DNA of 64,000 nt from Rhizophagus clarus. Taxonomy: Eukaryota > Glomeromycota > Glomeromycetes > Glomerales > Glomeraceae. Numbering within the stretch: the first letter of the stretch is position 1; each line of letters opens with the position of its first letter. Of this stretch, positions 10,907-22,850 are shown piece after piece. The stretch covers positions 1,116,001 to 1,180,000 of the forward strand of contig BLAL01000239.1 in assembly GCA_015698045.1 (NCBI GenBank). Reading direction: 5' to 3'. The notes below the pieces were generated by a model that made no database searches, was not told where the DNA came from, and saw only the letters and a list, made by a program, of their open reading frames with translations. The translations under genes were made by a program, and so were the position numbers.

Positions 10907-12470
10907 TTTTTTTTTTTTAAAGAATAAAAAAAACTTTTTTTTTAGGGGTTTATTCATTCATATTGACAATCATACCGGTTTTCAACAAGATTTGTCGTCA
11001 ATTTACTAATCTAAATTAGATTACATACATAATGTTTAAAATACAATTAAAAACTTGTAAAGAACGAATTGAAATATATACTGTATCTGATATATTTTTT
11101 TCTTATGTTTACCATACCATATCTAGTCGATTTGTAAACAATAAATTTCAAATTTTTAGGAATAATAAAAAGTTACTTCCACAAAATTTATGGGGTCAAT
11201 TTTTTTTTCCTTGCGTTCATATAAATAATACAGGTTGTACTATATTCGTTATCTTTTATGTAAACGTTTAGTAATCTAATCTAAAATAATCAACATCGTA
11301 AATCACGATTATGAATTATATTTATTTCTCAAAAAGATTTACAAGCTACTTACTAATGATTCTTTACACGATCTTCTCGAAGTTAATTCAGCCACATTAT
11401 ATACATTATATATTTGATGATTCAGTCAGCTAAATTGACAAATATAATAATCGTTTTTTTTATATTAAAATGTAATAATTTACATGGTATAGTAATTGAA
11501 ACTTAAAAATCTTTTACTGCTAATCTCGTACTTTCATCCTACAAATTTTTTTATAGCCAAAGGAATTATCAAAAATCGATTTCAACGACGTAACCTTTAG
11601 ATGCAATAAGAAAAGTAAAAAGAAAATTAAACGAGAACACAGATAAATACCATCTAATTCAAGGTTAAAAGAATATCATTAACCGCAGTAAGGAGAATGA
11701 ATATACGCACAAATTTATATTGTGATAAAGTATGTGACAAAAAAAAAAAAATTACATCATATTCATTACTAATACATTAAAATGTAAGGGATTCGCAAAC
11801 GCTATTTTTTTGCAACTCGAACTTTCCATCGTTTCTTTCCAGGAAAAGATTTAATGCTTGTCCTTAAAAAGTTTTGCATCATTACGCAATGACGCGTTTA
11901 TCTCATACAAACTTAAGAAATAGATTTCCAAATTTAGGATGTGCCGGTGCAGTAACATTTGAAAAGGAATGTTTAAATAAGAAACAACTGATTTCCAATC
12001 TTTCCAATCATTCTAATATTTTACTTCATTAAACTGAAAAGAATAAATATTAATTAACTAACCAAATTAACAGTTTATTGGTGTGTAACTACCCAATAAT
12101 TTATATTATCATAAGTCACCAATTTATCCAAATTTCCTATCAACTATTTTCATTACCCCGAAATTTTCTCTTTTAGGTAAAAATGCAAAATGTCAAGCCC
12201 TTGTATCTTGTGACACTGTTAATCGTAACTTTTTTATAAACCAATGACCAATGACATAAATAATAAATCACTTGGCATAAATTTAAACCATTTAAATCGT
12301 CCTTATTGAGAAGGGTCTCTTTTTTTCTAAAAAAAAAAAAAAAAAAAAAATTATAAAATATTCTCTGAATTTTATTGAATTTTATTGGAATGTTTTATCA
12401 AGATCTACTTAATGAAAATTACCTTTTTTTTTTTTATTATTTCGTAAATAAAACATTAATATAATTTTTC

Positions 12471-12503
<33 letters not shown>

Positions 12504-12580
12504 TAATAATAATTATTATCATTATTTTATTATTATTATTTTATATTGTATATATGTTATATTTCATAAATTGAAATTTA
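10907..12580. other. Spacer between the MIR array and the MULE-derived gene
   Basis: AT-rich. It contains one open frame of 79 codons at 11032-11271 (plus), MFKIQLKTCKERIEIY and onward, without recognisable features; I do not regard it as a supported gene. Long A and T homopolymers at 12330-12350 and 12470-12505 precede the next gene. I looked for terminal inverted repeats of the neighbouring MULE-derived gene here and saw none. Confidence 0.4.
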
Positions 12581-15500
12581 ATGATGGCTCATGAATATTA
12601 TCATAAAGATAAATTTCGTTTAAATGCAAAACCTAAAATAAGTAAATTGATCTTGACAGAAAAACAACGTAATCAATTAAATTATTTATTCACTTTATCC
12701 GACTTACCTGGTAAAGAAATTTTTACCACAGAAATTTGGAGTGAATCAATTGATGATCAAAAGAACGCAAAGGATTTTTTAATTTATCAAGGGCTTCCTG
12801 TCGTTTTGGATGATCCAACAAATTCTGCAAATAGAGATCGAGATCCCACGAATAGGTGGAAAATACGTTGGAGCGACAAAAAAAATGGTGCTACCCTTTA
12901 TCAATGTAGTTGTGGTTCTGATATGCAAGCTGCAAGTAAAACTCCTAAACAAAAACAAAGACCTATTAGACAATTATATGAATTTAATGGTTGTTTGGCT
13001 TTTTTAAGGTTAGAAATTGATGTTGATAAAAAAATTTTTAGAAGGGCTCATGGATACTTGAATCATTCTGAGGCTTGTCATCGTGCTTTACCAAAGAAGA
13101 ATTATCCAATAATATCAATTAATATTGACATTAAAGATATGACTGAATTATTGATTAGATCTGGTGCTTCAACTAATGATATTTTATCTCTTAATTTGCA
13201 ATTTATAAAGGATCAATTGGGTGGAAGATTAGTATTAAGAAATAAATTAAAATGTAAAGATGAACATTTTTTGATAACAGCTTTTGATATAAAAGATGCT
13301 AGACGTTGGATCAAAAGTCAACCTCAACCTCAATGGAATGTTAATGTTGATCGATCCGTCCATCATAATTTACAAGATTTATTTGGTCCAAATTCTTCTG
13401 ATACTGAATTAAGAGACGCCATTATTTATTATAAACCTAGAGATCATCGTTATGACTATACTTTTTTAATATTAGCAACTGAAGAACAACGTTCACAAGC
13501 ATGGAAATATGGCCATCAAAATTATATAATATTGAATGGAACCTTTCAAACTGATAATAAAAAATTACAAATGTATGTTATAATGGTCATTGATGAATAC
13601 AAAAGAGGCGTACCAATTGGATATCTTTTATTCTCAAGACCCGGTAATACTGACTTAATAGGAGCTTCTAATCATGAATATGGAATATTGAGACATTTAT
13701 TGGAAACTTATAAAAATAAGTTAAGTCATGAAACTGGTGATAACTTATTCAATCCCAAGGTAATAAATATAATGAATGTTAATAACTTGATTATAAAAAA
13801 AAAAATAATATTATAAATTATTATATATACAGGTTGCGATAATTGATTTTGGTTTTAAGGAACGTCTTGCGTGTTCTGAAGTCTGGCCTTCTATATATCT
13901 ATTATTTTCTCCTTTTCAAGTGTATCAATGCTGGACGAATAAAATAAATCAATTGTTAGGGACTGATGGGGATAACGAAATCATGAATCTTCGTCAAAAA
14001 ATCAAAAAAGAACTAATTGATATGATAGACGAGTAAGTAATACGTTATTACTCTTTAAACGTAGTCTGTAATTAATTGTCTTTTTTTCATAGGTTACAAA
14101 AGTACGTGAATGAAAATGAAATTCGCGCTAAAATTCAATCAATGGAAAAAATCATAAAGGTAATCAAATTACATCTCTTTATTTATATATTTTATTAAAA
14201 AAAGTAACAATATTTTGAAATTATAGAATAATTATGATGAAACTCTTAAAAAGAAGTTAAATGTAAAAATATTAGCGTTATATGATGGACAATTAGAATT
14301 CATAAAATATTTACAAAAAGATTGGGTGAATGAATTGATGCATATGTGGACTTTTTATGGAAGAAAAAATGCGGCAGAAATATTAGGTATTGATGTTGAC
14401 TCTATCCCATGGACTCCAGAGTACTTGGAAGGTTTCAGAAGGCAGTTTAATCCAAAACGTATATTAAGATTTCAACGAAAAGGTCATATCTTGCGGCTAG
14501 ATGTTTTAGCTTTCATGTTAGTGAAATGTATTACACCCATTTGTAGTATTCAACGTGACCTTTGGAATTATATACATGATATATTGAAAAATTGTAAATC
14601 ACCATTAGAAAGATTAGCCGAAGATGAAGAATTTGAAGAAGGAGTTATAAGAGCTTTATTTGATAATCATATTAACACCATTGCATTTGATGATTGTGAT
14701 CCGCGAAAAAAAGAGGAAGCAAATTCATTTAAAATTAAATTTATTGAATATAATGGACATTATCTTTTCGTTAAAGTTCAATGTAATGTAAAAAATCCTG
14801 AATATGTACCAGATAATGAAAACATGGACTATTACATTGTTTGTCTCACCCCATTCATAAGTTGTCATTGTTTTAATTTCCTTCTTCGTGGAGGTGCTTG
14901 CTCTCATATACGAGCGGCCATCAATATTGTCAATTGGATGAGACAACAACCAAGAGAAGTTACCTTTTTTAATAATTTGGAACATTGGGAAATGCCTTTT
15001 ATTCAATTAATTTCACGTCAAGAAGCATTCAAAAAGTTACATGACCAGAAATATAAGAAACATAAGAAAGTATTTCCTTTACAAGATTATTCCATGGAAG
15101 ATATGAACGATGAGAGTGATTTGGATAGTGAAGTTGAAGATAACATAGATTTTTTTGATCCTTATGTAAATATATCAACGAGACTTGGTAATTGGTCGTT
15201 TGGAGTGGGAACAAATTCAATTTCAAATATTTCAAATTCAACGTTAAACGAAGGATCTTCGGTACAAAATTCAATCGTTACTGACGATTCAAGTTCAACA
15301 CAGCAATTTACAAATTCTTTGATGGGTTCAACAATAAGAGATATAGTGACTCAATCCTGGAATAACGAGTTATCATTTGCTACAAATAGATTGATAGCTA
15401 ACATGAACGATTTAGTGACGGTCTTTGAAAGACTTACTCAAAATCAAATAAACGTTCCAGATAGTTTATCCGAAGAGCTGAAAATTCTTGATAAAGAGTT

Positions 15501-15615
15501 AAACACAAGGTTAAATACGTTGATAAATTGTGATAAAACAAAAGAATTAATGGCGACTTTGTGGAAAATGAGACAAAAACTTGATTCTATTATAAATAGT
15601 GAACTCAATATATAA
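12581..15615 (+). CDS. MULE-transposase-derived protein with SWIM zinc finger (944 aa)
   Basis: Four exons: 12581-13759, 13833-14032, 14093-14159, 14227-15615. Order of parts: an N-terminal Cys/His region (YQCSCG near residues 107-112, then NGCLAFLRLE and YLNHSEACH), as in the WRKY/GCM-type fingers of Mutator-like transposases; a MULE DDE region at about 300-420 (ILNGTFQTDNKKL, VIDEYKRGVPIGYLLFS, VAIIDFGFKERL); and a SWIM finger at about 694-716 (CHCFNFLLRGGACSH, the CxC...CxH pattern). The C-terminal 200 residues are low-complexity, Ser/Asn-rich, then helical. The usual first catalytic Asp before G/A-T-F is Asn319 here. With spliced introns, a long intact frame and no visible inverted ends, this may be a domesticated DNA-binding protein rather than an active transposase. 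Confidence 0.8.
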
Positions 15616-16183
15616 AATGACGCGTGAAATATTATTAAAGCGGAAAATTGATATTTAGTAATTTTTTTTCATTCTAAGATGTAAATTTAACAATTTTAAA
15701 TATATGATAAATTAATATGTTAAATATGTATTATATGATTTTCTTAATCAACCCACGTTTTCACGGGAAATATCTATGATCCCTCGGTTAAGCTAATTTC
15801 GGTTTTCCTAAATTTCTGTGCCTCGCCGATTTTTATTGCATTACGGTATTAATCATAAATGGAAGTTGTACATGCATAAAAATATAAAAATAGAGTTATC
15901 TCTTTTTTGGCATTTTATTTGTTGTATATACTAAGGAACGGTAACTGCTACAAAGTCCGGAATTTACAATCAGTTGGGGCGTAAATCAACACATGCCGAT
16001 TAGATAATTTCATAGTAATGAACCAATCAAGCACAGAGGGACATTTCTGTATCACCTCGAGTAAAGATACATGTATATTAGTCTGGAGTGTAGCGAAGGA
16101 CTAATAAAAATGTTAAACTTTTCTTTATTATTTTTACTTTTAATATAATTTTTTTTTTTTATTTTTTATTTTTTAATTAGAAA
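15616..16183. other. Intergenic region before the transporter
   Basis: AT-rich spacer containing the 3' end of the MULE-derived gene and the promoter of the transporter; a T-rich tract at 16148-16175 directly precedes the start. No other feature seen. Confidence 0.4.
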
Positions 16184-18307
16184 ATGGTTTCCAAGAAAAA
16201 TTTTCGTTCATCCGAAGAAAATATACGAATATCTGAGGAGGAACAAGAACGTTTTCTTGTACCATCAAGTCCGGATAATAAAAGCAGTTTTTTTTTGAAT
16301 GATATGAATGATGATGTGAATGATGATATCATACATGAAGAAAATGTTGGTGTCGATTCTAATTTATTGACAGATACTGAAACTGTAAAAGATCAATACG
16401 ATGAATTGGATAATATTATTTCAAGTATCGGAATGGGAAATTTTCAAAAACGATTGTTGGTGCTTTGTGGATTTGGTTGGTTATCAGATGCTGTATGTGA
16501 TTAGGCTCTTTATTATTTATTAAATTACTTTTATAAAATTAATTGATTTAAAAATTTTATCCTTTATTAGTTATGGATAATGGTATGTTAATATTATTTT
16601 AGAATTTTTAATTCGTCATATATGTATTGTTCCATTAATATTTTTTTTTTTCAACTTCAAATATTTAATAATTAAAGTGCGTATCTATAATATTACCTCG
16701 AGTTCAAGGTATTTAATTATTTTAATTTTAATAAAATCTATCGCCTTTTCTAATCACAACTTTTTTAGTTCACTTCAAAGTAAAAAATTCAGTTATTGGA
16801 TTACTTTCAAGTTCACAATATTTTGGAATGATGTTTGGAGCCGTATTTTGGGGAATAATTTCAGATATTTATGGACGCAAACAAGCGTTCAGTTGGACAC
16901 TAGGATTTTCGGTACTTTTTGGTTATATTTCAAGTCTTTCTCAAAGCTTTGAACAATTATGTTTTCTATTTTTCATGTTGGGATTCGGTGTTGGAGGAAA
17001 TTTACCAGTAGATGGTACGTTATATAAAGGATTCACGTGAAAAAAAGAAAATTATTTATTAAAAATCCTATCTTATTTATCGATTTATTAGCGGCGATAT
17101 TTTTGGAATTTGTACCAAAAGAGAAACAATATCTTCTTACTTTTTCATCAATTTTCTTTGAAATTGGAGCTGTAATCGCATCTTCAGTTGGATATTTAAT
17201 TTTACCTTCATATAGTTGTTGGGAAGAAGATTGTGATGTCACTAAAGAAAATAACGGTTGGAGATATGTAATAATGATCTTTGGAACTTGTGTAAGTTAT
17301 ATATTAATTAATTAATAAAATTAATGGATCGATCTAACTAAATTTTTTTTTTTTTTAGACGTTATTTATGCTAATTAGCAGAATTCTTTTCTTTAGACTT
17401 TTAGAATCACCTAAATTTTTATTATCACATAATCGACATCAAGAAGCAATTTTTGTATTCCAAGAAATTGCAAGGATTAATGGAAATGAAATTGAAATTC
17501 AACTTGATGATTTATCATCATCTGAACATTCACACGTATCATCAGAATCAAACAACAATTTCAATAAATCTAGCATTATTTCATCACGAAAACTTAGTTC
17601 ATTATTTAATGATTTAAAAAATTTATTTGAGAAGGAATGGATAATCACAACGATGATTGTTTGGAGTATGTGGGGAGTATTATCATTTGGAAATGTAATG
17701 TTTAATCTTTATCTTCCAAAATATCTTGAAATTATGGATAATAAAGAACACATTGAAGGTAGTGAAGCTATCAGAGAAGGGTTGATGACTTTTATTATTT
17801 ATACAGCATTGGGAATTCCTGGTGCTATAATTGCATCATATTTAGTTGAAACAAATTTAGGTAGAAAGGGTACAATGTTTTTAGCGGCAGCGGGAGTTTC
17901 ATTATCATCGTTTCTATTCACGAAAATTCATAATCATTACAGTGTAACTTTATTTTCAATGGTTATTGGTTGTTTCAAATCTATCAATTGGTCCGTAATT
18001 TATTGTTATACTCCTGAAGTTTTTGGGACTAAAGTAAGGGGAACTGCTTGTGGAATTTCTTCTGTCTTTGCTAGAATGTAAGTATAAATAACAAATATCA
18101 AATTCTACAAAATAAAAAAAGTATTAGATAAATATTATTACCATTATTTTTATTCTTTATAGAACCGGCATGATTTCTCCTATCCTTACTGGGGTTTTAA
18201 TTTCTGTCAGTATTTCCGCACCGTTGTATGTAACTTCTTTTGCTTTTTTTATATTAGCAATTTTAGTATTTATGTTACCAATAGAAACTAGAGGAAGGCA
18301 GGCGTAA
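16184..18307 (+). CDS. MFS transporter, SV2/SVOP-like (553 aa)
   Basis: Seven exons: 16184-16492, 16571-16582, 16678-16708, 16769-17014, 17092-17291, 17359-18077, 18163-18307; 554 codons including the stop. Exon 2 is only 12 bases (LWIM), yet it is needed to give GFGWLSDALWIMCVSIILPR, the usual helix 1 of SV2/SVOP-type proteins. Signature loops are present: GIISDIYGRKQ between helices 2 and 3, RLLESPKFLLSHNRHQEA after helix 6, and YTPEVFGTKVRGTACG near helix 11. Twelve transmembrane segments are expected. The acidic N-terminus and the Ser/Asn-rich loop around residues 320-345 are cytosolic. Substrate unknown; the family contains carriers of organic ions, nicotinate and phosphate-like compounds. 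Plasma or vacuolar membrane is likely. Confidence 0.85.
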
Positions 18308-18848
18308 CATTTGTTTGTTTATTAATTTAATAATAATGAAAACTTTATGAGGATTTTTAATATTATAGTTAATAGATTTTTTTATATCGAATAGATGATT
18401 ACTGTATATAAATTAAAAAATAAATTTTTTTGTCCAATAAATTCATTCAATGAATTGAAAATCCTTAATCAACCTAACGAATGATTACACAAATTAGATA
18501 AAAAAAAAAAAAAAGGAGAGGGAAGGAAAGAAAGAAAGAAACAATCCGCAGTATTCGACATTGTTTCAGACGGGCTTATAAAAAAATAAAAACAAAAATA
18601 AAATAATAAATAAAACACGTGTCATATAAATTTATTTATATGTGGCAAAACTTTAGAAAATAACGATGTCAAATCACAACACACAACACAGAACAAAAAT
18701 CTAAAAAAAAAAAAAAAAAACTTCAAACGAATCATCAATGAAAACAAATATATATGTATATATAAATAAAATAAGCGTAATGAATAATTGACTTTACTTA
18801 AGTTCCTTCTTCTTTTTCTTTTAATTACTCTAAAATTCTTAATAAATC
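18308..18848. other. Intergenic region
   Basis: AT-rich. A GA-rich microsatellite-like stretch (GGAAAGAAAGAAAGAAAC, about 18523-18543) and poly-A runs are visible; no gene. Confidence 0.4.
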
Positions 18849-19842
18849 ATGAAAGAAGATTCAGAAGATAATGGAAAATGTTTTGACAATTGGTCATCGT
18901 TTTGTCTAATACAATATATATTATTCATTACCTGTCCAATGCTCGGTAAAATTGGAAATATTAATTTTAAAAATTACAAGATGATTATTAAATCATTTTA
19001 ACTCATTTTAAACTACATTAAACTATAGAATATATAAAGATCATATCATATTATAAATATAAACTTCCATTTGATTACACTATCGAATACTTGTAAGTTG
19101 TGATCAAAAAAAAAAAAAAAAAAAAAAAAAAATTTAATTAAATTTATAAATTTATATATTAGGTATCTGGCCTTACTTATTTTCCAATTTGGTAAGGAAT
19201 TTAACGAATATAATAGTCAAGTCACCTAAGCAATATTTTTATTTATATTTTCCTTTTTAAATAGCCTCGTTAACAAGTACCTGTCTCTGTTGCTGCTGTA
19301 TTGAAAGTAAAACGTTAATAATTTGTTTTCTAAGGTATCTATACTCATCTTTTTAAAAATTTATTGGTTGATTTACATATACAACATGCGTGTGCATATA
19401 ATCTTTCTATTATTTAGTATCTCAGCCATCTTGTGGATAATTGTTCCAAGTAAGAATTCACGTGCTTGTAAATTAACAAGATTTATTTACAGTGTATACA
19501 TATATATATATACTCACATTTTGTTTGACAACTCATTTTTTTTTTATCCTTTGCTCGAAATGTAATAATTAAATAGTTATATATTCAGTAAAAACAGTTC
19601 ATGATTTAGGCGAAATTCCATTTTTTTGTCCTTCAAATTACGATTATAAATTCCCTCGACTTCGTTTTATATGTCAAATAAGAACATCAAATTTCATTCT
19701 TATGTGGATAGCTTCAATTTCTGTTCTGTTTGCTTTAGTTTCTGAAATACTTTATGGTAATGTCAATATTGGTGTCAAGTCTAATAATAATGGTGTCGAG
19801 TCTAATAATAATGATGTCGAGTCTAATAATATCAAATGGTAA
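18849..19842 (+). CDS. LGxIPFxCP four-helix membrane protein, paralogue 1 (181 aa)
   Basis: Six exons: 18849-18945, 19029-19092, 19163-19191, 19265-19334, 19418-19449, 19589-19842. Four hydrophobic segments: one near the N-terminus (CLIQYILFITCPML), one covering YLALLIFQFASL into a Cys cluster (CLCCCC), one SISAILWIIVP, and a last SNFILMWIASISVLFALV. Between helices 3 and 4 lies the family signature DLGEIPFFCPSNYDY, with a second conserved Cys in RFICQIRTSN. The tail is a repeat of the type SNNNGVE. I do not recognise the family. Exon boundaries match paralogue 3 exactly and paralogue 2 except for one intron, which validates the splicing. Confidence 0.75.
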
Positions 19843-20161
19843 AAAAATAGTAGAGTTTTTTTTTTTTTTTTTTTTTTATAGAATTTTATTTTAAATATTA
19901 TAGAATGTCATTAAACATTGACGAATAACATTTTCTTTCTTCTTTTTCTTTAATGAGAGATTTTATCAAGTTTCAAGTTTTTTGGGGGTAAATTATTATA
20001 ATTTCACGTGATAAATCCGCAGTAAAAGAGATTATGGCTTATATTACACGTATCTTTAATACTGTGGCATTTCACGACTCGTCTACGTTTCAACTTCTCA
20101 AAAAAGTTTATTTAGCAAACGAATACTTTAGAAAGAAAAAGTTCTGAAAAACTCGAAAAAA
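19843..20161. other. Intergenic region between paralogues 1 and 2
   Basis: A poly-T tract at 19858-19878 follows the stop of paralogue 1. No gene or repeat seen. Confidence 0.4.
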
Positions 20162-21199
20162 ATGGAAAATACATTATTCAGTCCTACGATATTTTTTTAT
20201 GCATGTTGTTCACTTAGTTTATACTTGATCCAGATTCCTGCAAACATCCTTTGTGCAATTTTTGGTAATTAAATTATCCAGATATCTAATGTAATATGTG
20301 TTAAGATTAATGAAAAGTTAAATTATAACGTATATATAATTTTTTTAATAGAAATTATGAAAATCAATTTGTTTCATAAATATAATATTCCTCTTAAAGA
20401 ACCAATTGAATATATTTATCTTATTCTATCTATTTTTCAACTTGGTAAAGTACGAAAAAAAAATAATTATATATATAATTTTTTTTATATTACGTTTTCT
20501 TTTGAAATGAATGATATCTAATCGATTTAAATCATCGTTAGTTTCAACTTTATTGCTTGCGTACCTTCATAGTTCTATAGAAAAAAATCAGGATATAATA
20601 AAATGGCAAAACAGGTTAGTCGTCAAATCTATTCTTGAATTTTTCGTTACCAATATTTACCTCTGATATTTAATATTATTATTTTCTAATAAAGAATTAC
20701 TGTATTATTATGGATAGTAATTCCAAGCAAGTTTTTTTTTTTTCAAAAATTTCATCTTTATAGCTTTTTATATTTAAGATTCCTATTTTTACTCTAACGC
20801 TATTTTTATAACTTGTAAATAGTTTTATATACGTATTTTACAGCTAATGAATTGGGTCCGATCCCTTTTTCCTGTCCAGGAGATTATCCTTATCCTAAAC
20901 CTCCAAAGGCTTATTATAATATTTGTTTGATTAGACTTTTAAATTTAACCTTTATGTGGTTAATGTTTTTGACTTCATTCTGTTTTACTACACAAGGTCT
21001 CACTGAAAAATGGATTGGTACTAAAGTTAAGAGAAAAGATGATGATGGTGACAAAATAACAAGTGATGATAAGAGAGAAAGTGATGATAAGAGAGAAAGT
21101 GATGATAAGAGAGAAAGTGATGATAAGAGAGAAAGTGATGATAAGAGAGAAAGTGATGATAAGAGAAAAGATGATGATAAAAAAGAAAGTGACGTGTAA
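20162..21199 (+). CDS. LGxIPFxCP four-helix membrane protein, paralogue 2 (225 aa)
   Basis: Five exons: 20162-20264, 20352-20444, 20542-20614, 20695-20726, 20823-21199. The second intron of paralogues 1 and 3 is missing, so EYIYLILSIFQL is encoded in one exon. The intron after 20726 has a GC donor (GCAAGT) at the site where the sisters have GTAAG. The signature reads ELGPIPFSCPGDYPY. The last helix (NLTFMWLMFLTSFCF) is followed by a charged cytosolic tail made of an 18-base repeat encoding SDDKRE. Tail divergence and conserved helices suggest that the membrane part is under constraint and the tail is not. Confidence 0.75.
21062..21178 (+). repeat. 18-base in-frame minisatellite (DDKRES)
   Basis: The unit AGTGATGATAAGAGAGAA is repeated five times without change and a sixth time with small variation, inside the last exon of membrane-protein paralogue 2. 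The period of six codons keeps the frame open. Near-perfect identity indicates recent expansion. Confidence 0.95.
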
Positions 21200-21620
21200 T
21201 CTATGTAAATAAACAAAGTAATCTAAAACAATTATGATTTGATTATCAAAATTGTTAAAAATCTTCAAACAGGGGTGAAAATATATAAACTGTTATCCGT
21301 TATTATTGATTTAGTAATCTAAGTATGGTATAGTGTGACAACTGTGGCCATCCTGTTCATTGATTCCTTTTTGATGTGGGGACATAGACCATGCATTATC
21401 CATCAGGTAAGGTCGGTAAGACGACCTATACCTATTGCGGAAATATGCTGATATTGGCGTGATCAATCTCAAATCGGAAGTTAAAAGATATTATTTGATG
21501 ATCTTTTTGTAATTTAAACTAAATAAAGTCGAATTGCTTTTTTATTACTCATCAATTTTTATAATCCTTTTCATTTTATTTTTTTTTGAAAAAAAAAAAA
21601 AAAAAGAAAAAAAAAAATAT
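21200..21620. other. Intergenic region between paralogues 2 and 3
   Basis: No gene recognised. A stretch with near-average GC at about 21320-21480 stands out from the AT-rich surroundings but shows no RNA-gene signature that I recognise. Confidence 0.35.
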
Positions 21621-22850
21621 ATGTATACTAAAATGGCTTTAAAAAATATTTTAGCGTGCCCCATTATATGTAGTATTTTTTGTTTAATGTTTGCTGAACT
21701 TCCTTTAATTTTTATTTGTCCTATTCTCGGTACAAATAACGTTTTTTTCTATACTTTATTTCATTTTATTTATTTTATCGATCCTAATTTGATATTTTAT
21801 TGCTCCTTTTTTTTTTTTTTTAGAATTACAAAAATTAAGATCATTTGATGAACATGATATCCCTTATAATAAATATATTGAATATACGTAAGTAATTAAT
21901 TTTTTTTTAAAAAAAAAATTATTCATCTCATTTCTAATAATGATAACATATAATACGTGTATAAATTGATTAGATATTTATCTCTTACTTTCTTTCAACT
22001 TTGTGAGTATTATATTAAAAGTTTATTTTCTGGGATTGATACTAAATTAAAATTTCATTATTATTAGTATTGGCGTTCCTCGTTTTTTGTTGTTGCTGCT
22101 ATTGCTCTAGGGAAGATTTGAGCAAGGAATTTAGGTGTGAAAAATGAGAATAATAAAATTAATAGAGTTGCATGTTTTTTAAAACTTTGACATAATAAAA
22201 TTTTTTTTCCTTTTTTTTAAAAAAAATTTATTTATTTAGTTTAGCGACAATATTGTGGTTAATTATTCCAAGTAAGTTACTATCTATATGTTTCACTCAC
22301 TCTTTTTTTTTTAAAGATTTCCAATCTAATACCTTTTTTGTTTATTTCTTTAGTCATTTATACAATCTTTACAACAAATGAGTTAGGTGATATTCCATTT
22401 TATTGTCCACAGAATTATGATTATAAAGATCCAGGATTACGATATGTTTGCCAAACTCGGTTAGCGAATTTAATTTGTATGTGGGTTATGTTCATGGGAA
22501 TACTCTTGACCGGTATCACAATGATTATTCCTAAAGAAACTTTGATTGATATATTTAATGATGATGGTGATGAAGAATATCAAGCATTTAATAACAGTGG
22601 AAGTAATCGTAATGGTTATCAAAGTGTTAAACAAAATAATCCTGATTATAGACAAATTCAAATTGTTAGACATGATGAACAAAATGATTCTTTAAGTAAT
22701 GAAATAAATGGAATGGGTAGAAGTGAAAGTGAATCTTCTAAACGAGATAAACCTAAAGGAAAAGAAGAAACTTTTGGATTTAATAATGATGATTTACAAA
22801 AATTTATTGATCAATCTGATGACAACGATAAGTTAAAACATGTTGTTTAA
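21621..22850 (+). CDS. LGxIPFxCP four-helix membrane protein, paralogue 3 (265 aa)
   Basis: Six exons: 21621-21729, 21824-21887, 21974-22002, 22068-22134, 22240-22271, 22354-22850. The start could be the ATG at 21621 (MYTKMALKN) or four codons later at 21633; the latter aligns slightly better with the sisters. Helices: ICSIFCLMFAELPLIFICPI, YLSLTFFQLLAFLVFCCCCY, LATILWLIIP and LANLICMWVMFMGILLTG. The signature ELGDIPFYCPQNYDY is followed by Cys in RYVCQTR. The C-terminal 100 residues are polar and acidic, rich in Asn, Ser and Asp, without repeats. The family is tandemly arranged in one orientation. Confidence 0.75.

Noticed and set aside
10907-10957. Upstream in-frame ATG of copy D adding MNKPLKKKFFLFFKKKK
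   Set aside because: Encoded by A/T homopolymers and absent in the other copies; the MDFPKYDG start aligns with all family members.
20914-21268. Minus-strand frames of 97 and 100 codons opposite the DDKRES repeat
   Set aside because: They are shadows of the 18-base repeat; they encode only Ser/Leu or Ile/Phe repeats and overlap a well-supported exon.
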